Shown here: positions 18,278 through 27,860 of the stretch, piece by piece | How positions within the stretch are numbered: the first letter of the stretch is position 1 | How the letters are laid out: every line of letters begins with the position of its first letter | Assembly (NCBI RefSeq): GCF_014642735.1 | Contig: NZ_BMIV01000007.1 | Location: forward strand, 1-64,000 | Length of the DNA stretch: 64,000 nt | Direction of reading: 5' to 3' | Source of the DNA: Paracoccus acridae | GTDB lineage: Bacteria; Pseudomonadota; Alphaproteobacteria; Rhodobacterales; Rhodobacteraceae | The notes under the pieces: model-generated | What the model saw: the letters and a program-made list of their open reading frames with translations, nothing else | What the model was told of the DNA's origin: nothing | Database searches by the model: none | Translations under genes and position numbers: made by a program

Positions 18278-19594
18278 ATGCCCGATCTGTTCGACGCCAA
18301 TCCCTTGCCCGGCCCGCCCCCGTCCCCTTCGGTGCGGCCCTTGGCCGATCGCATCCGCCCCGTGCGCATGGGCGACGTGATCGGCCAGGACAAGGTGCTT
18401 GGACCGGACGGGCCGCTGGGTTCGATGCTGGCGTCCCGCAGCCTGTCGTCCCTCATCCTCTGGGGACCACCGGGTGTCGGCAAGACGACCATCGCCCGCC
18501 TTCTGGCGGATGAAACGGATCTGGCCTTCGTGCAGATCAGCGCCATCTTCTCGGGCGTGCCGGAACTGCGCAAGGTCTTCGAGACCGCGAAACTGCGCCG
18601 CCAGCAGGGGCGCGGCACGCTGCTGTTCGTGGACGAGATCCACCGCTTCAACAAGGCGCAGCAGGACAGCTTCCTGCCGTACATGGAGGACGGGACGATC
18701 CTTTTGGTCGGTGCGACGACCGAGAACCCGTCCTTCGAGCTGAACGCCGCCTTGATGTCGCGGGCGCAGGTGATCGTCCTGGAACGCCTGTCGTTGCGCG
18801 ACCTGGAACTGCTGGCGCAGCGCGCCGAGCGCGAACTGGGCCGCAAGCTGCCCCTGACCGCCGAGGCGCGCGAGGCGTTGCTGGAAATGGCCGATGGCGA
18901 CGGCCGCGCCGCGCTGAACCTGATCGAGCAGGTCGCGGCCTGGAAGACCGACAAGCCCATCGACCAGCCCGCCATGGCGCAGCGGTTGATGCGGCGTGCG
19001 GCGAAATACGACAAGTCGGGGGACGAGCATTACAACCTGATCTCGGCCCTGCACAAATCGGTGCGTGGCAGCGACCCCGACGCGGCGCTTTACTGGCTGT
19101 CGCGGATGCTGGAAGGAGGCGAGGATCCGCGTTATCTGGCGCGCCGCATCACCCGCATGGCCGTCGAGGATATCGGCCTGGCCGATCCTGCCGCGCAGCG
19201 CCATTGCCTGGATGCCTGGGCGCTTTATGAACGGCTTGGCAGCCCGGAAGGCGAACTGGCCCTGGCGCAGGCGGTGATCTATCTGGCGCTCGCGCCGAAA
19301 TCGAACGCGGGCTATGTCGCCTACAAGGCCGCCCGGGCCGAGGCGCGGCGCACAGGCAGCCTGATGCCGCCCGCCCATATCCTGAATGCGCCGACGAAGA
19401 TGATGAAGGATCAGGGCTATGGCGCGGGCTATGCCTATGACCACGACGCCGAGGACGGCTTTTCGGGCCAGAACTATTTCCCCGACGGGATGAAGCGGCC
19501 GGTGCTGTATGTCCCGGTGGAACGGGGTTTCGAACGGGAACTGAAGAAGCGGCTTGACTGGTTCGTGTCGCAGCGGCTGAAGCGCGGCAGTTGA
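18278..19594 (+). CDS. rarA: Replication-associated recombination ATPase RarA (MgsA)
   Basis: 438 residues, clamp-loader-like AAA+ ATPase acting at stalled forks. Walker A GPPGVGKT is at 63-70, Walker B LLFVDEIHRF near 114-123, sensor GATTENPSFELN after it; the C-terminal tetramerisation domain includes DEHYNLISALHKSVRGSDPDAALYW. Normal length, well conserved. It begins the run rarA-crcB-rluC-HAD-ATP12 with short gaps or overlaps. Confidence 0.95.
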   Translation: MPDLFDANPLPGPPPSPSVRPLADRIRPVRMGDVIGQDKVLGPDGPLGSMLASRSLSSLILWGPPGVGKTTIARLLADETDLAFVQISAIFSGVPELRKVFETAKLRRQQGRGTLLFVDEIHRFNKAQQDSFLPYMEDGTILLVGATTENPSFELNAALMSRAQVIVLERLSLRDLELLAQRAERELGRKLPLTAEAREALLEMADGDGRAALNLIEQVAAWKTDKPIDQPAMAQRLMRRAAKYDKSGDEHYNLISALHKSVRGSDPDAALYWLSRMLEGGEDPRYLARRITRMAVEDIGLADPAAQRHCLDAWALYERLGSPEGELALAQAVIYLALAPKSNAGYVAYKAARAEARRTGSLMPPAHILNAPTKMMKDQGYGAGYAYDHDAEDGFSGQNYFPDGMKRPVLYVPVERGFERELKKRLDWFVSQRLKRGS

Positions 19595-19625
19595 CTTTGG
19601 CCGCGCGGGACCACAGAGACGCGCC

Positions 19626-19985
19626 ATGAACCCCTATCTGCAAGTCGCCATTGGCGGGGCCATCGGGGCCACCTGCCGCTTTTCGCTGTATCGCATGATG
19701 CCGCTGGCCTGGCAGGCCACGCTGCTGGTCAATGTGCTGGGCAGCTTTGCGATGGGGATTCTGGCCGCCGCCTTCGTGCACCGTCTGGGCGATGCCTGGG
19801 CACCCCTGGCGCTGACGGGCGTGCTGGGCGGCTTTACCACCTTTTCGGCCTTTTCGCTGGATGTGGTGACGCTGTGGGAACGGGGGCAGGGCGTAGGGGC
19901 GTTCGCCTATGTCGGGGCTTCGGTCCTGTTGTCGCTGGCTGCCGTCGTGGCGGGGCTGGCCTTGGGACGAGGAATATGGGCATGA
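19626..19985 (+). CDS. crcB: Fluoride channel FluC/CrcB
   Basis: 119 residues with four hydrophobic helices; dimeric fluoride exporter of the inner membrane. GGAIGATCRF, NVLGSFAMG and GGFTTFSAFS are the channel signatures. No fluoride riboswitch is evident in the 31 nt upstream. Its stop overlaps the rluC start (ATGA at 19982). Confidence 0.93.
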   Translation: MNPYLQVAIGGAIGATCRFSLYRMMPLAWQATLLVNVLGSFAMGILAAAFVHRLGDAWAPLALTGVLGGFTTFSAFSLDVVTLWERGQGVGAFAYVGASVLLSLAAVVAGLALGRGIWA

Positions 19986-21037
19986 GCGGTGTGCAGACCA
20001 TGCGGGTCGGCGGGGACGAGGGCGAGCAGCGCCTGGATCGTTGGCTGAAGAAGAAGTTTCCCCATCTGAACCAGATCGCGATCGAAAAGCTGTGCCGCAC
20101 CGGCCAGATCCGCGTGGACGGCGGCCGGGTCAAGCCCGCCACGCGCGTCGAGACGGGGCAGGAGGTTCGCATCCCACCGCTGCCCGATGCCCAGCCCGCC
20201 GCCGAGCGGGCGAAGGAACGTCCGCTGGGGCCGCGCGTGACGGACACGGACGCGCAGATGATCCAGGCCGCGGTCCTGTGGAAGGACGAACACATCATCG
20301 CCCTGAACAAGCCGCCGGGCCTGCCGTCCCAAGGCGGCAGCGGGCAGGGCGACCGGCATGTGGACGGGCTGACGACCGCGCTGATGTTCGGCTTCAAGGA
20401 CCGGCCGAAGCTGGTGCATCGGCTGGACAAGGACACCTCGGGCGTGCTGCTGCTGGCGCGCACCGACCGCATCGCCCGTGCCCTGTCCGAGGCGTTCCGG
20501 GCGCGCACCACGCGCAAGATCTATTGGGCGGCGGTGGCGGGCGTGCCCCATCCGCGCATGGGCACGATCCGGTACGGGCTGGTCAAGGGCGGGGCCGGGC
20601 GCGGCGACAACGAAAAGATGATCGCCGTCCACCCCCGCGACATCGACAGCACCGAAGGCGCCAAGCGCGCCACCACCGACTATGCCGTCCTGGACGCGCT
20701 GGGTACGCGGGCCAGCTGGTGCGCGCTGGTGCCGATCACCGGGCGGACGCATCAGTTACGCGCGCATATGGCCCAACTGGGCCATCCCATCGTGGGCGAC
20801 GGAAAATACGGCGGCTCGGGTCAGGAAAACCTGGGCGACGGCTGGGGGGCCCAATTGGGCGGAGAGATCAGCCGGAAGCTGCACCTGCACGCCCGCAGCA
20901 TCAGCTTCGACCACCCGATCACCAAGAAGCGCGTCACGCTGACCGCGCCCTTGCCCGACCATATGGCGAGAACCTGGAAGACGCTGGGCTGGCATGAAAA
21001 CGACGTGCCGGACGATCCTTTCGCGGATATCGAATGA
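19982..21037 (+). CDS. rluC: 23S rRNA pseudouridine synthase, RluC/RluD family
   Basis: 351 residues. An N-terminal S4 RNA-binding domain (about residues 15-80) precedes the synthase domain with HRLDKDTSG at 146-154, catalytic Asp149. GRTHQLRAHMAQLGHPI is also conserved. Start ATG 19982 couples to crcB; ATG 19976 is an alternative. RluC modifies U955/U2504/U2580 in E. coli; the exact target set here is inferred. Confidence 0.92.
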   Translation: MSGVQTMRVGGDEGEQRLDRWLKKKFPHLNQIAIEKLCRTGQIRVDGGRVKPATRVETGQEVRIPPLPDAQPAAERAKERPLGPRVTDTDAQMIQAAVLWKDEHIIALNKPPGLPSQGGSGQGDRHVDGLTTALMFGFKDRPKLVHRLDKDTSGVLLLARTDRIARALSEAFRARTTRKIYWAAVAGVPHPRMGTIRYGLVKGGAGRGDNEKMIAVHPRDIDSTEGAKRATTDYAVLDALGTRASWCALVPITGRTHQLRAHMAQLGHPIVGDGKYGGSGQENLGDGWGAQLGGEISRKLHLHARSISFDHPITKKRVTLTAPLPDHMARTWKTLGWHENDVPDDPFADIE

Positions 21038-21690
21038 AGCTGGTCGTCTTCGATGTCGATGGCACGCTGGTGGACAGCCAGCACCATATCCACGGGGCCA
21101 TGACGGCCGCCTTCAAGGGTGCGGGGCTGGCCCCCCTGCCGCGCGAGGCGGTGTTGCAGATCGTCGGCCTGTCGCTGCCCGTCGCGGTGGCGCAACTGGC
21201 GCAGGGGCATGACGGGGAGACGCAGGCGCGGATCGTGGAGGGATACCGCGCGGCTTTCATGCAGGCCAGGCTGGTGCAACCGGCGCCGCTTTACCCCGGT
21301 GCGCTGGACTGCCTGGACGTGCTGGCCGGGCGAGACGACATCCTGCTGGCCGTGGCGACGGGCAAGTCGCGGCGCGGCCTTGCGGCGATGATCCAGGCGC
21401 ATGGGCTGGAGGGGCGATTTGTCAGCCTGCAGACGGCGGACGATCATCCGTCGAAGCCCCATCCGGCGATGCTGCTGGCCGCCCTGGCCGATACTGGTGT
21501 TGCCGCCACGGATGCGGTGATGGTCGGCGACACCAGTTTCGACATGGACATGGCCCGGGCGGCGGGAATGACCGGCTTTGGCGTCGGCTGGGGTTATCAC
21601 GCGCCGGACCTGCTGACGGGTTCGGGGGCCGCGCTTGTCGCGGCGGATTTTGCGGATTTGGGCCAGGCACTGGCAAGGTGGGCAGCATGA
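21034..21690 (+). CDS. HAD-family hydrolase, phosphoglycolate-phosphatase type
   Basis: 218 residues. Motif I DVDGTLVDS gives Asp7 nucleophile and Asp9; motif II TGKS; motif III lysine in KPHP; motif IV VGDTSFDMDMA. The cap type is that of Gph-like phosphatases. Substrate unknown. Start overlaps the rluC stop and its stop overlaps the ATP12 start, both ATGA. Confidence 0.88.
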   Translation: MKLVVFDVDGTLVDSQHHIHGAMTAAFKGAGLAPLPREAVLQIVGLSLPVAVAQLAQGHDGETQARIVEGYRAAFMQARLVQPAPLYPGALDCLDVLAGRDDILLAVATGKSRRGLAAMIQAHGLEGRFVSLQTADDHPSKPHPAMLLAALADTGVAATDAVMVGDTSFDMDMARAAGMTGFGVGWGYHAPDLLTGSGAALVAADFADLGQALARWAA

Positions 21691-22400
21691 GCGAATGGAA
21701 AGCGCGGCGGTTCTGGAAGGCATCCTCAGTCAGGCCCGCCGGTGACGGGTTCGAGGTGGCGTTGGACGACCGTCCCCTGCGAACCCCCGGCAAGCTGCCG
21801 CTGATCCTGCCCACGCCCGGATTGGCGGCGGCGGTCGCGTCGGAATGGGACGCCCAGGCCGATGTGATCGACCCCAACACCATGCCGCTGACCCGCGCTG
21901 CGAATTCCGCCATCGAAAAGGTGACGCCGCAATTTGGCGATGTGGCGGGCATGCTTGCCGAATATGGCGGCACCGACCTGCTGTCCTATCGCGCCGACCA
22001 GCCTGCCGAACTGGCCCGCCGCCAGGCCGAGGCCTGGGATCCCCTGGTCGATTGGGCCGCGACCGAGTTGCGCGCGCCCCTGCGCATCACCCATGGCGTC
22101 ATCCCCATCGCCCAGGACCGCCAGGCGCTTGCGCGGCTGCGCGGCCATGTCGAGGCCCTGGACCCCTTTGGCCTGACGGCGCTGCACGATCTGGTGACGC
22201 TGCCAGGATCGCTGGTTCTGGGCTTGGCCGTCATCCGCAGCCGAATCGATGCCTCCGAGGCTTTCCGCATCTCTCGCATCGACGAGGATTTCCAGGCCGA
22301 GCAATGGGGCCAGGACGACGAGGCGCGCATTGCTGCCGAAAGCCGCAGGGCTGCGATGCTGGTTGCCGAACGGTTCTGGCATCTGTCGCGCCTCAGTTGA
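21687..22400 (+). CDS. ATP12-family F1-ATPase assembly chaperone
   Basis: 237 residues. The N-terminus WKARRFWKASSV and the segments LDDRPLRTPGKLPL and EWDAQADVIDP match the ATP12 family, which in mitochondria binds the F1 alpha subunit. LLSYRAD and LHDLVTLPGSLVLGLAV follow. The family is typical of alphaproteobacteria. Start ATG 21687 overlaps the HAD stop. The bacterial role is inferred from the eukaryotic protein. Confidence 0.9.
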   Translation: MSEWKARRFWKASSVRPAGDGFEVALDDRPLRTPGKLPLILPTPGLAAAVASEWDAQADVIDPNTMPLTRAANSAIEKVTPQFGDVAGMLAEYGGTDLLSYRADQPAELARRQAEAWDPLVDWAATELRAPLRITHGVIPIAQDRQALARLRGHVEALDPFGLTALHDLVTLPGSLVLGLAVIRSRIDASEAFRISRIDEDFQAEQWGQDDEARIAAESRRAAMLVAERFWHLSRLS

Positions 22401-22426
22401 ATGTGCCTGCATCCTGGGCGTCACGC

Positions 22427-22456
22427 TTGACGCATCGGGAAGGATCGGCACTATGT
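22427..22456 (+). promoter_or_regulatory. Promoter of the bzt transporter operon
   Basis: TTGACG (22427-22432) and CTATGT (22451-22456) are 18 bp apart. Predicted leader about 95 nt. Confidence 0.5.
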
Positions 22457-22517
22457 TGCCTATGAGGCGCTTGTCCTGGCGCCCATTGAAAAGTCCGGCC
22501 GACAAGGTCCGGGCGTC

Positions 22518-22536
22518 GTCCCGACACAGCCGGGAC
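22518..22536 (+). promoter_or_regulatory. Hairpin in the bztA leader
   Basis: GTCCCG and CGGGAC pair around a 7-nt loop, ending 22 nt before the ATG and just upstream of the AAAGGGG ribosome-binding site. Confidence 0.4.
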
Positions 22537-22558
22537 GGCATCCAACAAAGGGGTAAAC

Positions 22559-23575
22559 ATGAAGACTTCGATTTTCCTGGGCACTGTCGCCGCCGCCACG
22601 CTGATGGCCGGTGCGGGCATGGCTGACACGCTGGCCGATGTGAAGGCGCGCGGTGAACTGAACTGCGGCGTCAATACGGGCCTTGTCGGCTTTGCCGCGC
22701 CGGATGCGAACGGCAACTGGACAGGCTTCGACGTCGATTTCTGCAAGGCCGTCGCCGCTGCCGTGCTGGGCGATGCGACCAAGGTGAAATACGTCCCCAC
22801 CACCGGCCAGACCCGCTTCACGGCGCTGTCCTCAGGCGAGGTGGATCTGCTGGCCCGAAACTCGACCTGGACCTTTTCGCGCGACACCGACCTGAAGCTC
22901 GATTTCATCGGCGTGAACTATTATGACGGCCAGGGCTTCATGGTCCGCAAGGATCTGGGCGTGACCTCGGCCAAGGAACTGGACGGCGCGACCGTCTGCA
23001 TCCAGACCGGCACCACGACGGAACTGAACCTGGCCGATTACTTCAAGGCCAACAACATGGCCTATCAGCCGGTCAACATCGACAGCAACGCCGAGGGCGA
23101 GCAGCAATACATGGCCGGCGCCTGCGACGCCTATACGACCGACGCGTCGGGCCTTGCCGCCACCCGCGCCGCCTTCGCCGATCCTGAAAACCACATCATC
23201 CTGCCCGAGATCATCTCGAAGGAACCGCTTGGGCCGGCGGTGCGCCATGGCGACAACAACTGGGGCGACATCGTCCGCTGGACGCTTTACGCGCTGATCG
23301 CGGCCGAGGAATACGGCGTCACCTCGGCCAATATCGGGGAACTGACGACCTCGTCCCAGAATCCCGAGGTTCAGCGCCTGCTGGGCGTGACCGACGACCT
23401 GGGGGCGATGATCGGGCTGGACAAGGAATGGGCCAAGCGCGCCATCATGGCCAGAGGCAACTATGGCGAAATCTTCGCCGCCAATATCGGCGAACAGACC
23501 CCCATCGGGCTGGCGCGCGGCCTGAACGCCCAGTGGACGCAGGGCGGCCTGATGTACGCGATGCCCTTCCGCTAA
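22559..23575 (+). CDS. bztA: Amino-acid ABC transporter, periplasmic binding protein
   Basis: 338 residues. Signal peptide about 1-22 (TLMAGAGMA). The mature protein begins TLADVKARGELNCGVNTGLVGF, typical of the AapJ/BztA family. In R. capsulatus BztA binds Glu, Gln, Asp and Asn. FTALSSGEVDLLARNSTWTFSRD and TDASGLAATRA are conserved. First of four transporter genes in one direction. Confidence 0.92.
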   Translation: MKTSIFLGTVAAATLMAGAGMADTLADVKARGELNCGVNTGLVGFAAPDANGNWTGFDVDFCKAVAAAVLGDATKVKYVPTTGQTRFTALSSGEVDLLARNSTWTFSRDTDLKLDFIGVNYYDGQGFMVRKDLGVTSAKELDGATVCIQTGTTTELNLADYFKANNMAYQPVNIDSNAEGEQQYMAGACDAYTTDASGLAATRAAFADPENHIILPEIISKEPLGPAVRHGDNNWGDIVRWTLYALIAAEEYGVTSANIGELTTSSQNPEVQRLLGVTDDLGAMIGLDKEWAKRAIMARGNYGEIFAANIGEQTPIGLARGLNAQWTQGGLMYAMPFR

Positions 23576-23591
23576 GGGATCGCCACGACCG

Positions 23592-23615
23592 AAGGGGGCG
23601 CATCTGCGCCCCTTT
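23592..23615 (+). promoter_or_regulatory. Stem-loop between bztA and bztB
   Basis: GGGGCGCA-TC-TGCGCCCC with flanking AA and TTT, then CCCAT. Placed 17 nt after bztA, it probably protects or attenuates so that binding protein exceeds the permeases. Confidence 0.65.
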
Positions 23616-23685
23616 CCCATAATGAAAAGACCGGTCGCGACAAACGCTGCCACATAAGGCATGACCGGCCACAGGGGTAAAATTC

Positions 23686-24942
23686 ATGACGGACATGTCA
23701 GCGCCGGGGAATCCACCATTCCGGCCAAGCATGCTGATCTATGATCGGCGCTATCGTTCGATGACCTTCCAGGTGATCGTGTTCATTCTGGTGATGGCCC
23801 TGGCCTGGTGGCTGGTCAACAACACCATCCGCAACCTTGCCGCGCTGGGCAAGGATTTCAACTTCGGCTTCCTGTGGCAGCGTGCGGGCTATGACATCCC
23901 GCAGACGCCGATCCCCTATACCTCGGACGACACGCATTTCCGCGCCGCCATGGTGGGCCTGCTGAACACGCTGATCGTGTCGATCCTGGGCTGCATCGCC
24001 GCGACCTTCGTGGGCATCATCGCGGGCGTGGCGCGGTTGTCGAACAACTGGCTGATCGCGCGGCTGATGACCGTCTATGTCGAGGCGTTCCGCAACGTTC
24101 CCCTGTTGCTGTGGATCCTGATCGTCTTTGCGATCTTCACCGAGGTGATGCCGCCGCCCAATGCCTTCCGGGGCGACGATCCTGCCGCATCTATGATCCT
24201 GTTCGACCATGTGGCGCTGACCAACCGCTATACCGCCATCCCGACGCTGGCGATGACCAACGATCCGGGCAGCCTGGATCTGGGCGCGAGGATCACCATC
24301 AGCTGGGCCACCATCGCCTTTGTCGTGGTCCTGATCGGCGGCTGGATCGTGCGCCGCATGATCGGCGCCTGGGCGCAGCGGGTGCAGGACCAGACCGGCA
24401 GCCGCCCCACCACCTGGTGGATGAGCCTGGCCGTGATGACCGTCCCGTCGCTGCTGCTGATCTGGTTCTTCGGCCTGCATTTCGAGGCGCCCGAACTGCG
24501 CGGCTTCAACTTCGCGGGCGGGCTGAACGTGCAGAACGGGCTGGTCGCGCTGTGGCTGGCCCTGACGCTTTACACCGGGGCCTTTATCGCGGAAATCGTG
24601 CGCGCGGGCATCCTGGCCGTCAGCCGCGGACAGTCCGAGGCCGCCTTTGCCTTGGGCCTGCGTCCCGGCCGGACCATGAACCTCGTGATCCTGCCCCAGG
24701 CATTGCGGGTGATCATCCCGCCGCTGATTTCCCAATACCTGAACCTGACCAAGAACAGCTCGCTGGCGATCGCCGTGGGCTACATGGACATCAAGGGCAC
24801 GCTGGGCGGCACCACGCTGAACCAGACGGGTCGAGAGCTTGAGGCGATCCTGCTGATGATGGGGGTCTATCTGGTCCTCAGCCTGATCATCTCGGCCGGG
24901 ATGAACATCTTCAATTCCCGCGTCAAGCTGAAGGAACGGTGA
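23686..24942 (+). CDS. bztB: Amino-acid ABC transporter permease BztB/AapQ
   Basis: 418 residues, inner membrane. The long polar-amino-acid permease form starts with FRPSMLIYDRRYRSMTFQV. The MetI-like core ends with the EAA loop (AFALGLRPGRTMNLVILPQALRVIIPP). TM segments lie near 30, 90, 125, 205, 250 and 285-400. Paired with bztC; the next start is 2 nt past its stop. Confidence 0.92.
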   Translation: MTDMSAPGNPPFRPSMLIYDRRYRSMTFQVIVFILVMALAWWLVNNTIRNLAALGKDFNFGFLWQRAGYDIPQTPIPYTSDDTHFRAAMVGLLNTLIVSILGCIAATFVGIIAGVARLSNNWLIARLMTVYVEAFRNVPLLLWILIVFAIFTEVMPPPNAFRGDDPAASMILFDHVALTNRYTAIPTLAMTNDPGSLDLGARITISWATIAFVVVLIGGWIVRRMIGAWAQRVQDQTGSRPTTWWMSLAVMTVPSLLLIWFFGLHFEAPELRGFNFAGGLNVQNGLVALWLALTLYTGAFIAEIVRAGILAVSRGQSEAAFALGLRPGRTMNLVILPQALRVIIPPLISQYLNLTKNSSLAIAVGYMDIKGTLGGTTLNQTGRELEAILLMMGVYLVLSLIISAGMNIFNSRVKLKER

Positions 24943-24943
24943 G

Positions 24944-26398
24944 ATGAGCGATACCCATGCCCAGACCGTTCCCTTTGTCCGCGACACTATGCTGCCCCCG
25001 GCAGAGCCGCCCATAAAGGAGGCCGGCGCGATGCGCTGGCTGCGCGAAAACCTGTTCTCGGGCCCGGTGAACACGATCCTGACCATCCTGGGCATCCTGA
25101 TCGTCTGGTTCCTGGTCAGCCATTTCTGGGACTGGTTCGCCCATTCCGTCTGGAACGCCGCCAGCCTGTCCGAATGCCGCCAGATCATCGCGGAAACCTG
25201 GGGCGAGGGGGCGCGCGGCGCCTGCTGGGCGGTGATCCGCGAACGCTGGAACCAGTATGTCTATGGCTTCTATCCGCCCGCGCTGTATTGGCGGCCCACC
25301 ATGGCCTTCGGCCTGCTGTTCGTGGCGCTTGCCCCGGTGCTGTTTTCGGAAGCGCCGGGGATCCGGCGGATCGTGCTGGGCCTGACCACGGTGCTGACGC
25401 TGTGGCTGATGGTCGCCCTGGGTGCGCCTGCGGCCTGGCTGGTCTTTGCCGCCATCGTGCTGGTCGGCGCGCTGGCGATTTCGGAGCGGCATGTGTCCTG
25501 GCTGCTGGTCTTTTCCGTCCTTTATCCGCTGATGGGGGTCTGGTTCCTGTGGGGCGGATCCGCCTGGGGGCCGATCATGGTGCTGGTCGGACCGGTGCTG
25601 GGATGGATCGCCTGGCGGGTGATGCATCCCCTGTCCGGCATGGTGGCGGTCATCGCCGCCCTGGTGATCCCGGTGCTGTGGTGGGTCGGCTATGCGGGCG
25701 AGGCCGCGCGGGATGCCGAAAGCATCGTTTCATTCGCGATCCCGGCCGTCGCATCCGACCGGTTCGGGGGCTTCCTGCTGTCGATCACCATCGGTATTTC
25801 CGGGATCGCGCTGTCCCTGCCGCTGGGGATCGTGCTGGCACTGGCGCGGCGGTCGGACATGTTCCTGGTGAAATCGCTGGCGGTGATCTTCATCGAATTC
25901 ATCCGGGGCGTGCCGCTGATCGCGCTGCTGTTCGTGGCATCCCTGCTGCTGAACTATTTCCTGCCGCCCGGCACCAATTTCGACATCATCCTGCGCGTGA
26001 TCATCATGGTCACGCTGTTCGCCGCAGCCTACATGGCCGAGGTGATCCGGGGCGGGCTTGCCGCCCTGCCCAAGGGCCAGTACGAGGCCGCCGACGCCCT
26101 GGGCCTAGATTACTGGAAGGCGCAGCGGCTGATCGTGCTGCCGCAGGCGCTGAAGATCTCGATCCCCGGCATCGTGTCCACCTTCATCGGCATGTTCAAG
26201 GACACCACGCTGGTAACCTTCGTGGGCCTGTATGACCCGCTGAAATCCATGTCCGACGCGGTGCGCGCCAGCACGTCCTGGAAGGGCATCTACTGGGAGC
26301 CTTATATCTTCGTCGGTTTCATCTTCTTTCTGATCTGCTTCGCCATGTCGCGTTATTCGATGTATCTCGAACGCCGTCTGGCCCGCGACCACAGGTAA
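24944..26398 (+). CDS. bztC: Amino-acid ABC transporter permease BztC/AapM
   Basis: 484 residues. A variable N-terminal part with several TM helices (to about residue 260) precedes the transport core, which has the EAA-loop segment [27 protein letters not shown] and the [13 protein letters not shown] helix. Heterodimerises with BztB. BztC is longer than AapM, as in the bzt systems of Rhodobacteraceae. Confidence 0.92.
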   Translation: MSDTHAQTVPFVRDTMLPPAEPPIKEAGAMRWLRENLFSGPVNTILTILGILIVWFLVSHFWDWFAHSVWNAASLSECRQIIAETWGEGARGACWAVIRERWNQYVYGFYPPALYWRPTMAFGLLFVALAPVLFSEAPGIRRIVLGLTTVLTLWLMVALGAPAAWLVFAAIVLVGALAISERHVSWLLVFSVLYPLMGVWFLWGGSAWGPIMVLVGPVLGWIAWRVMHPLSGMVAVIAALVIPVLWWVGYAGEAARDAESIVSFAIPAVASDRFGGFLLSITIGISGIALSLPLGIVLALARRSDMFLVKSLAVIFIEFIRGVPLIALLFVASLLLNYFLPPGTNFDIILRVIIMVTLFAAAYMAEVIRGGLAALPKGQYEAADALGLDYWKAQRLIVLPQALKISIPGIVSTFIGMFKDTTLVTFVGLYDPLKSMSDAVRASTSWKGIYWEPYIFVGFIFFLICFAMSRYSMYLERRLARDHR

Positions 26399-26408
26399 GG
26401 ACACCGCC

Positions 26409-27197
26409 ATGAGCGAAACCATCACCCGCCCCATCGACCGCAGCCATATGCTGGTTAGCGACGAAATCGCGATCGACATCCGCAACATGAACAAGTGGTA
26501 CGGGACGTTCCATGTGCTGCGCGACATCGACCTGACCGTGCATCGGGGCGAACGCATCGTGATCGCCGGTCCGTCGGGGTCGGGCAAGTCCACCCTGATC
26601 CGCTGCATCAACCGGCTTGAGGAACATCAGGCCGGCCATATCGTCGTGGACGGGATCGAACTGACCAACGACATCAAGAACATCGACAAGGTGCGGTCCG
26701 AAGTGGGCATGGTGTTCCAGCACTTCAACCTGTTCCCGCATCTGACGGTGCTTGAGAACTGCACCCTGGCGCCGATCTGGGTGCGCAAGGTGCCGCGCCG
26801 CCAGGCCGAGGAAACGGCGATGCGCTTTCTGGAAAAGGTCAAGATCCCCGAACAGGCACACAAGTATCCGGGCCAGTTGTCGGGCGGTCAGCAGCAGCGC
26901 GTGGCCATCGCCCGGTCGCTATGCATGCAGCCCAAGATCATGCTGTTCGACGAGCCGACATCCGCCCTGGACCCCGAGATGATCAAGGAAGTCCTGGACA
27001 CCATGATCGAGCTGGCCGAAGAAGGCATGACCATGCTGTGCGTCACGCATGAGATGGGCTTTGCCCAGGCGGTGGCGAACCGGGTGATCTTCATGGACCA
27101 GGGCCAGATCGTCGAGCAGAACGAGCCGCGCGAGTTCTTCAACAATCCCAAGTCGGAACGCACCAAGCTGTTCCTGAGCCAGATCCTGGGGCATTGA
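26409..27197 (+). CDS. bztD: Amino-acid ABC transporter ATPase BztD/AapP
   Basis: 262 residues, cytoplasmic ATPase. Walker [10 protein letters not shown] is at 54-62; the Q loop is in [13 protein letters not shown]; the signature is LSGGQQQR; Walker B is [14 protein letters not shown]; the switch His is in THEMGFA. Last gene of the operon, followed by a strong hairpin. Confidence 0.95.
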   Translation: MSETITRPIDRSHMLVSDEIAIDIRNMNKWYGTFHVLRDIDLTVHRGERIVIAGPSGSGKSTLIRCINRLEEHQAGHIVVDGIELTNDIKNIDKVRSEVGMVFQHFNLFPHLTVLENCTLAPIWVRKVPRRQAEETAMRFLEKVKIPEQAHKYPGQLSGGQQQRVAIARSLCMQPKIMLFDEPTSALDPEMIKEVLDTMIELAEEGMTMLCVTHEMGFAQAVANRVIFMDQGQIVEQNEPREFFNNPKSERTKLFLSQILGH

Positions 27198-27204
27198 CGG
27201 AAAG

Positions 27205-27226
27205 CCGGGGGCGCTTCGCCCCCCGG
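27205..27226 (+). terminator. Terminator hairpin after bztD
   Basis: CCGGGGGCG (27205-27213) and CGCCCCCCGG (27217-27226) enclose CTT. There is no immediate T run; the repeat element beginning at 27227 continues with ATATTT. Probably the 3' end of the bzt message. Confidence 0.6.
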
Positions 27227-27258
27227 ACCCCCCGAGGATATTTAAGCACAGAAGATGG
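27227..27258 (+). repeat. CCCCGAGGATATTT intergenic element, copy 1
   Basis: ACCCCCCGAGGATATTT followed by AAGCACAGAAGATGG. About 29 of 31 positions match the copy at 57811-57841, and both follow a GC hairpin at the 3' end of a plus-strand gene and face the end of a minus-strand gene. I recall similar elements as common in Rhodobacterales. Confidence 0.7.
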
Positions 27259-27267
27259 TGGCGCGCG

Positions 27268-27786
27268 TCAGCCCCGACCGTCGAGGCGGACGAAGTCCAT
27301 CACGCTGCCTTGGCCGGGTTCCACCTGGCTCCACTCATCCACCTGGAAATCCACGACCAGGGTGGCGCCGGTCGGATAGCGGCGGAAATCCGGGTCCAGC
27401 GGCAGGCGCGCGGGCAGAAGCGCCGCCAGTTCCGAGATCCCGGGGTTGTGACCGATCATCATCACCGTCGGATGGGTGGCGGTCTTCAGGATCGACAGCA
27501 TCCTGTCGGGACCGGCCTGGTAAAGCCCCGCCTCGATCCGCACCATCGGCCGAACCTCCAGCGCCGCGCTGGCCACCATGGACCAGGTTTCCTGGGTGCG
27601 GGCGGCGGACGAGCACAGGACCTCCTCGGGCTCGTACCCGCGCGAGGCCAGCCAGTCGCCAAGCGCCCGGGCCGACCTGCGGCCCCGGTCGTTCAGCGGG
27701 CGGTCGTGATCGGGCAGTGCCGGATCATCCCAGGCCGACTTGGCGTGGCGCGTCAGGATCAGCCGTCGATGTCCAAGCGGTGTCAT
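27268..27786 (-). CDS. SixA-like histidine phosphatase
   Basis: 172 residues from ATG 27786; an upstream TTG at 27813 is in frame. The phosphatase motif LTRHAKSAW gives Arg13 and His14; PLNDRGRRSARALGDWL and MMIGHNPGISELA (second His) complete the branch-1 pattern. SixA dephosphorylates phosphohistidine on PTS or phosphorelay proteins. Substrate here unknown, although EI-Ntr is encoded at 44718. Confidence 0.85.
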   Translation of the reverse strand: MTPLGHRRLILTRHAKSAWDDPALPDHDRPLNDRGRRSARALGDWLASRGYEPEEVLCSSAARTQETWSMVASAALEVRPMVRIEAGLYQAGPDRMLSILKTATHPTVMMIGHNPGISELAALLPARLPLDPDFRRYPTGATLVVDFQVDEWSQVEPGQGSVMDFVRLDGRG

Positions 27787-27860
27787 GTGCAGGCAGCCCC
27801 CGTTTTCAGCCAATATGGGCGCAGCCTGCCATTCCCCCGCGCGTTCGGCAAGGCGTGGTC

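Noticed and set aside
19908..20997. Alternative 281- to 362-codon frames over rluC
   Set aside because: Arg/Gly/Ala-rich shadow frames; the rluC frame has the HRLDKDTSG catalytic motif.
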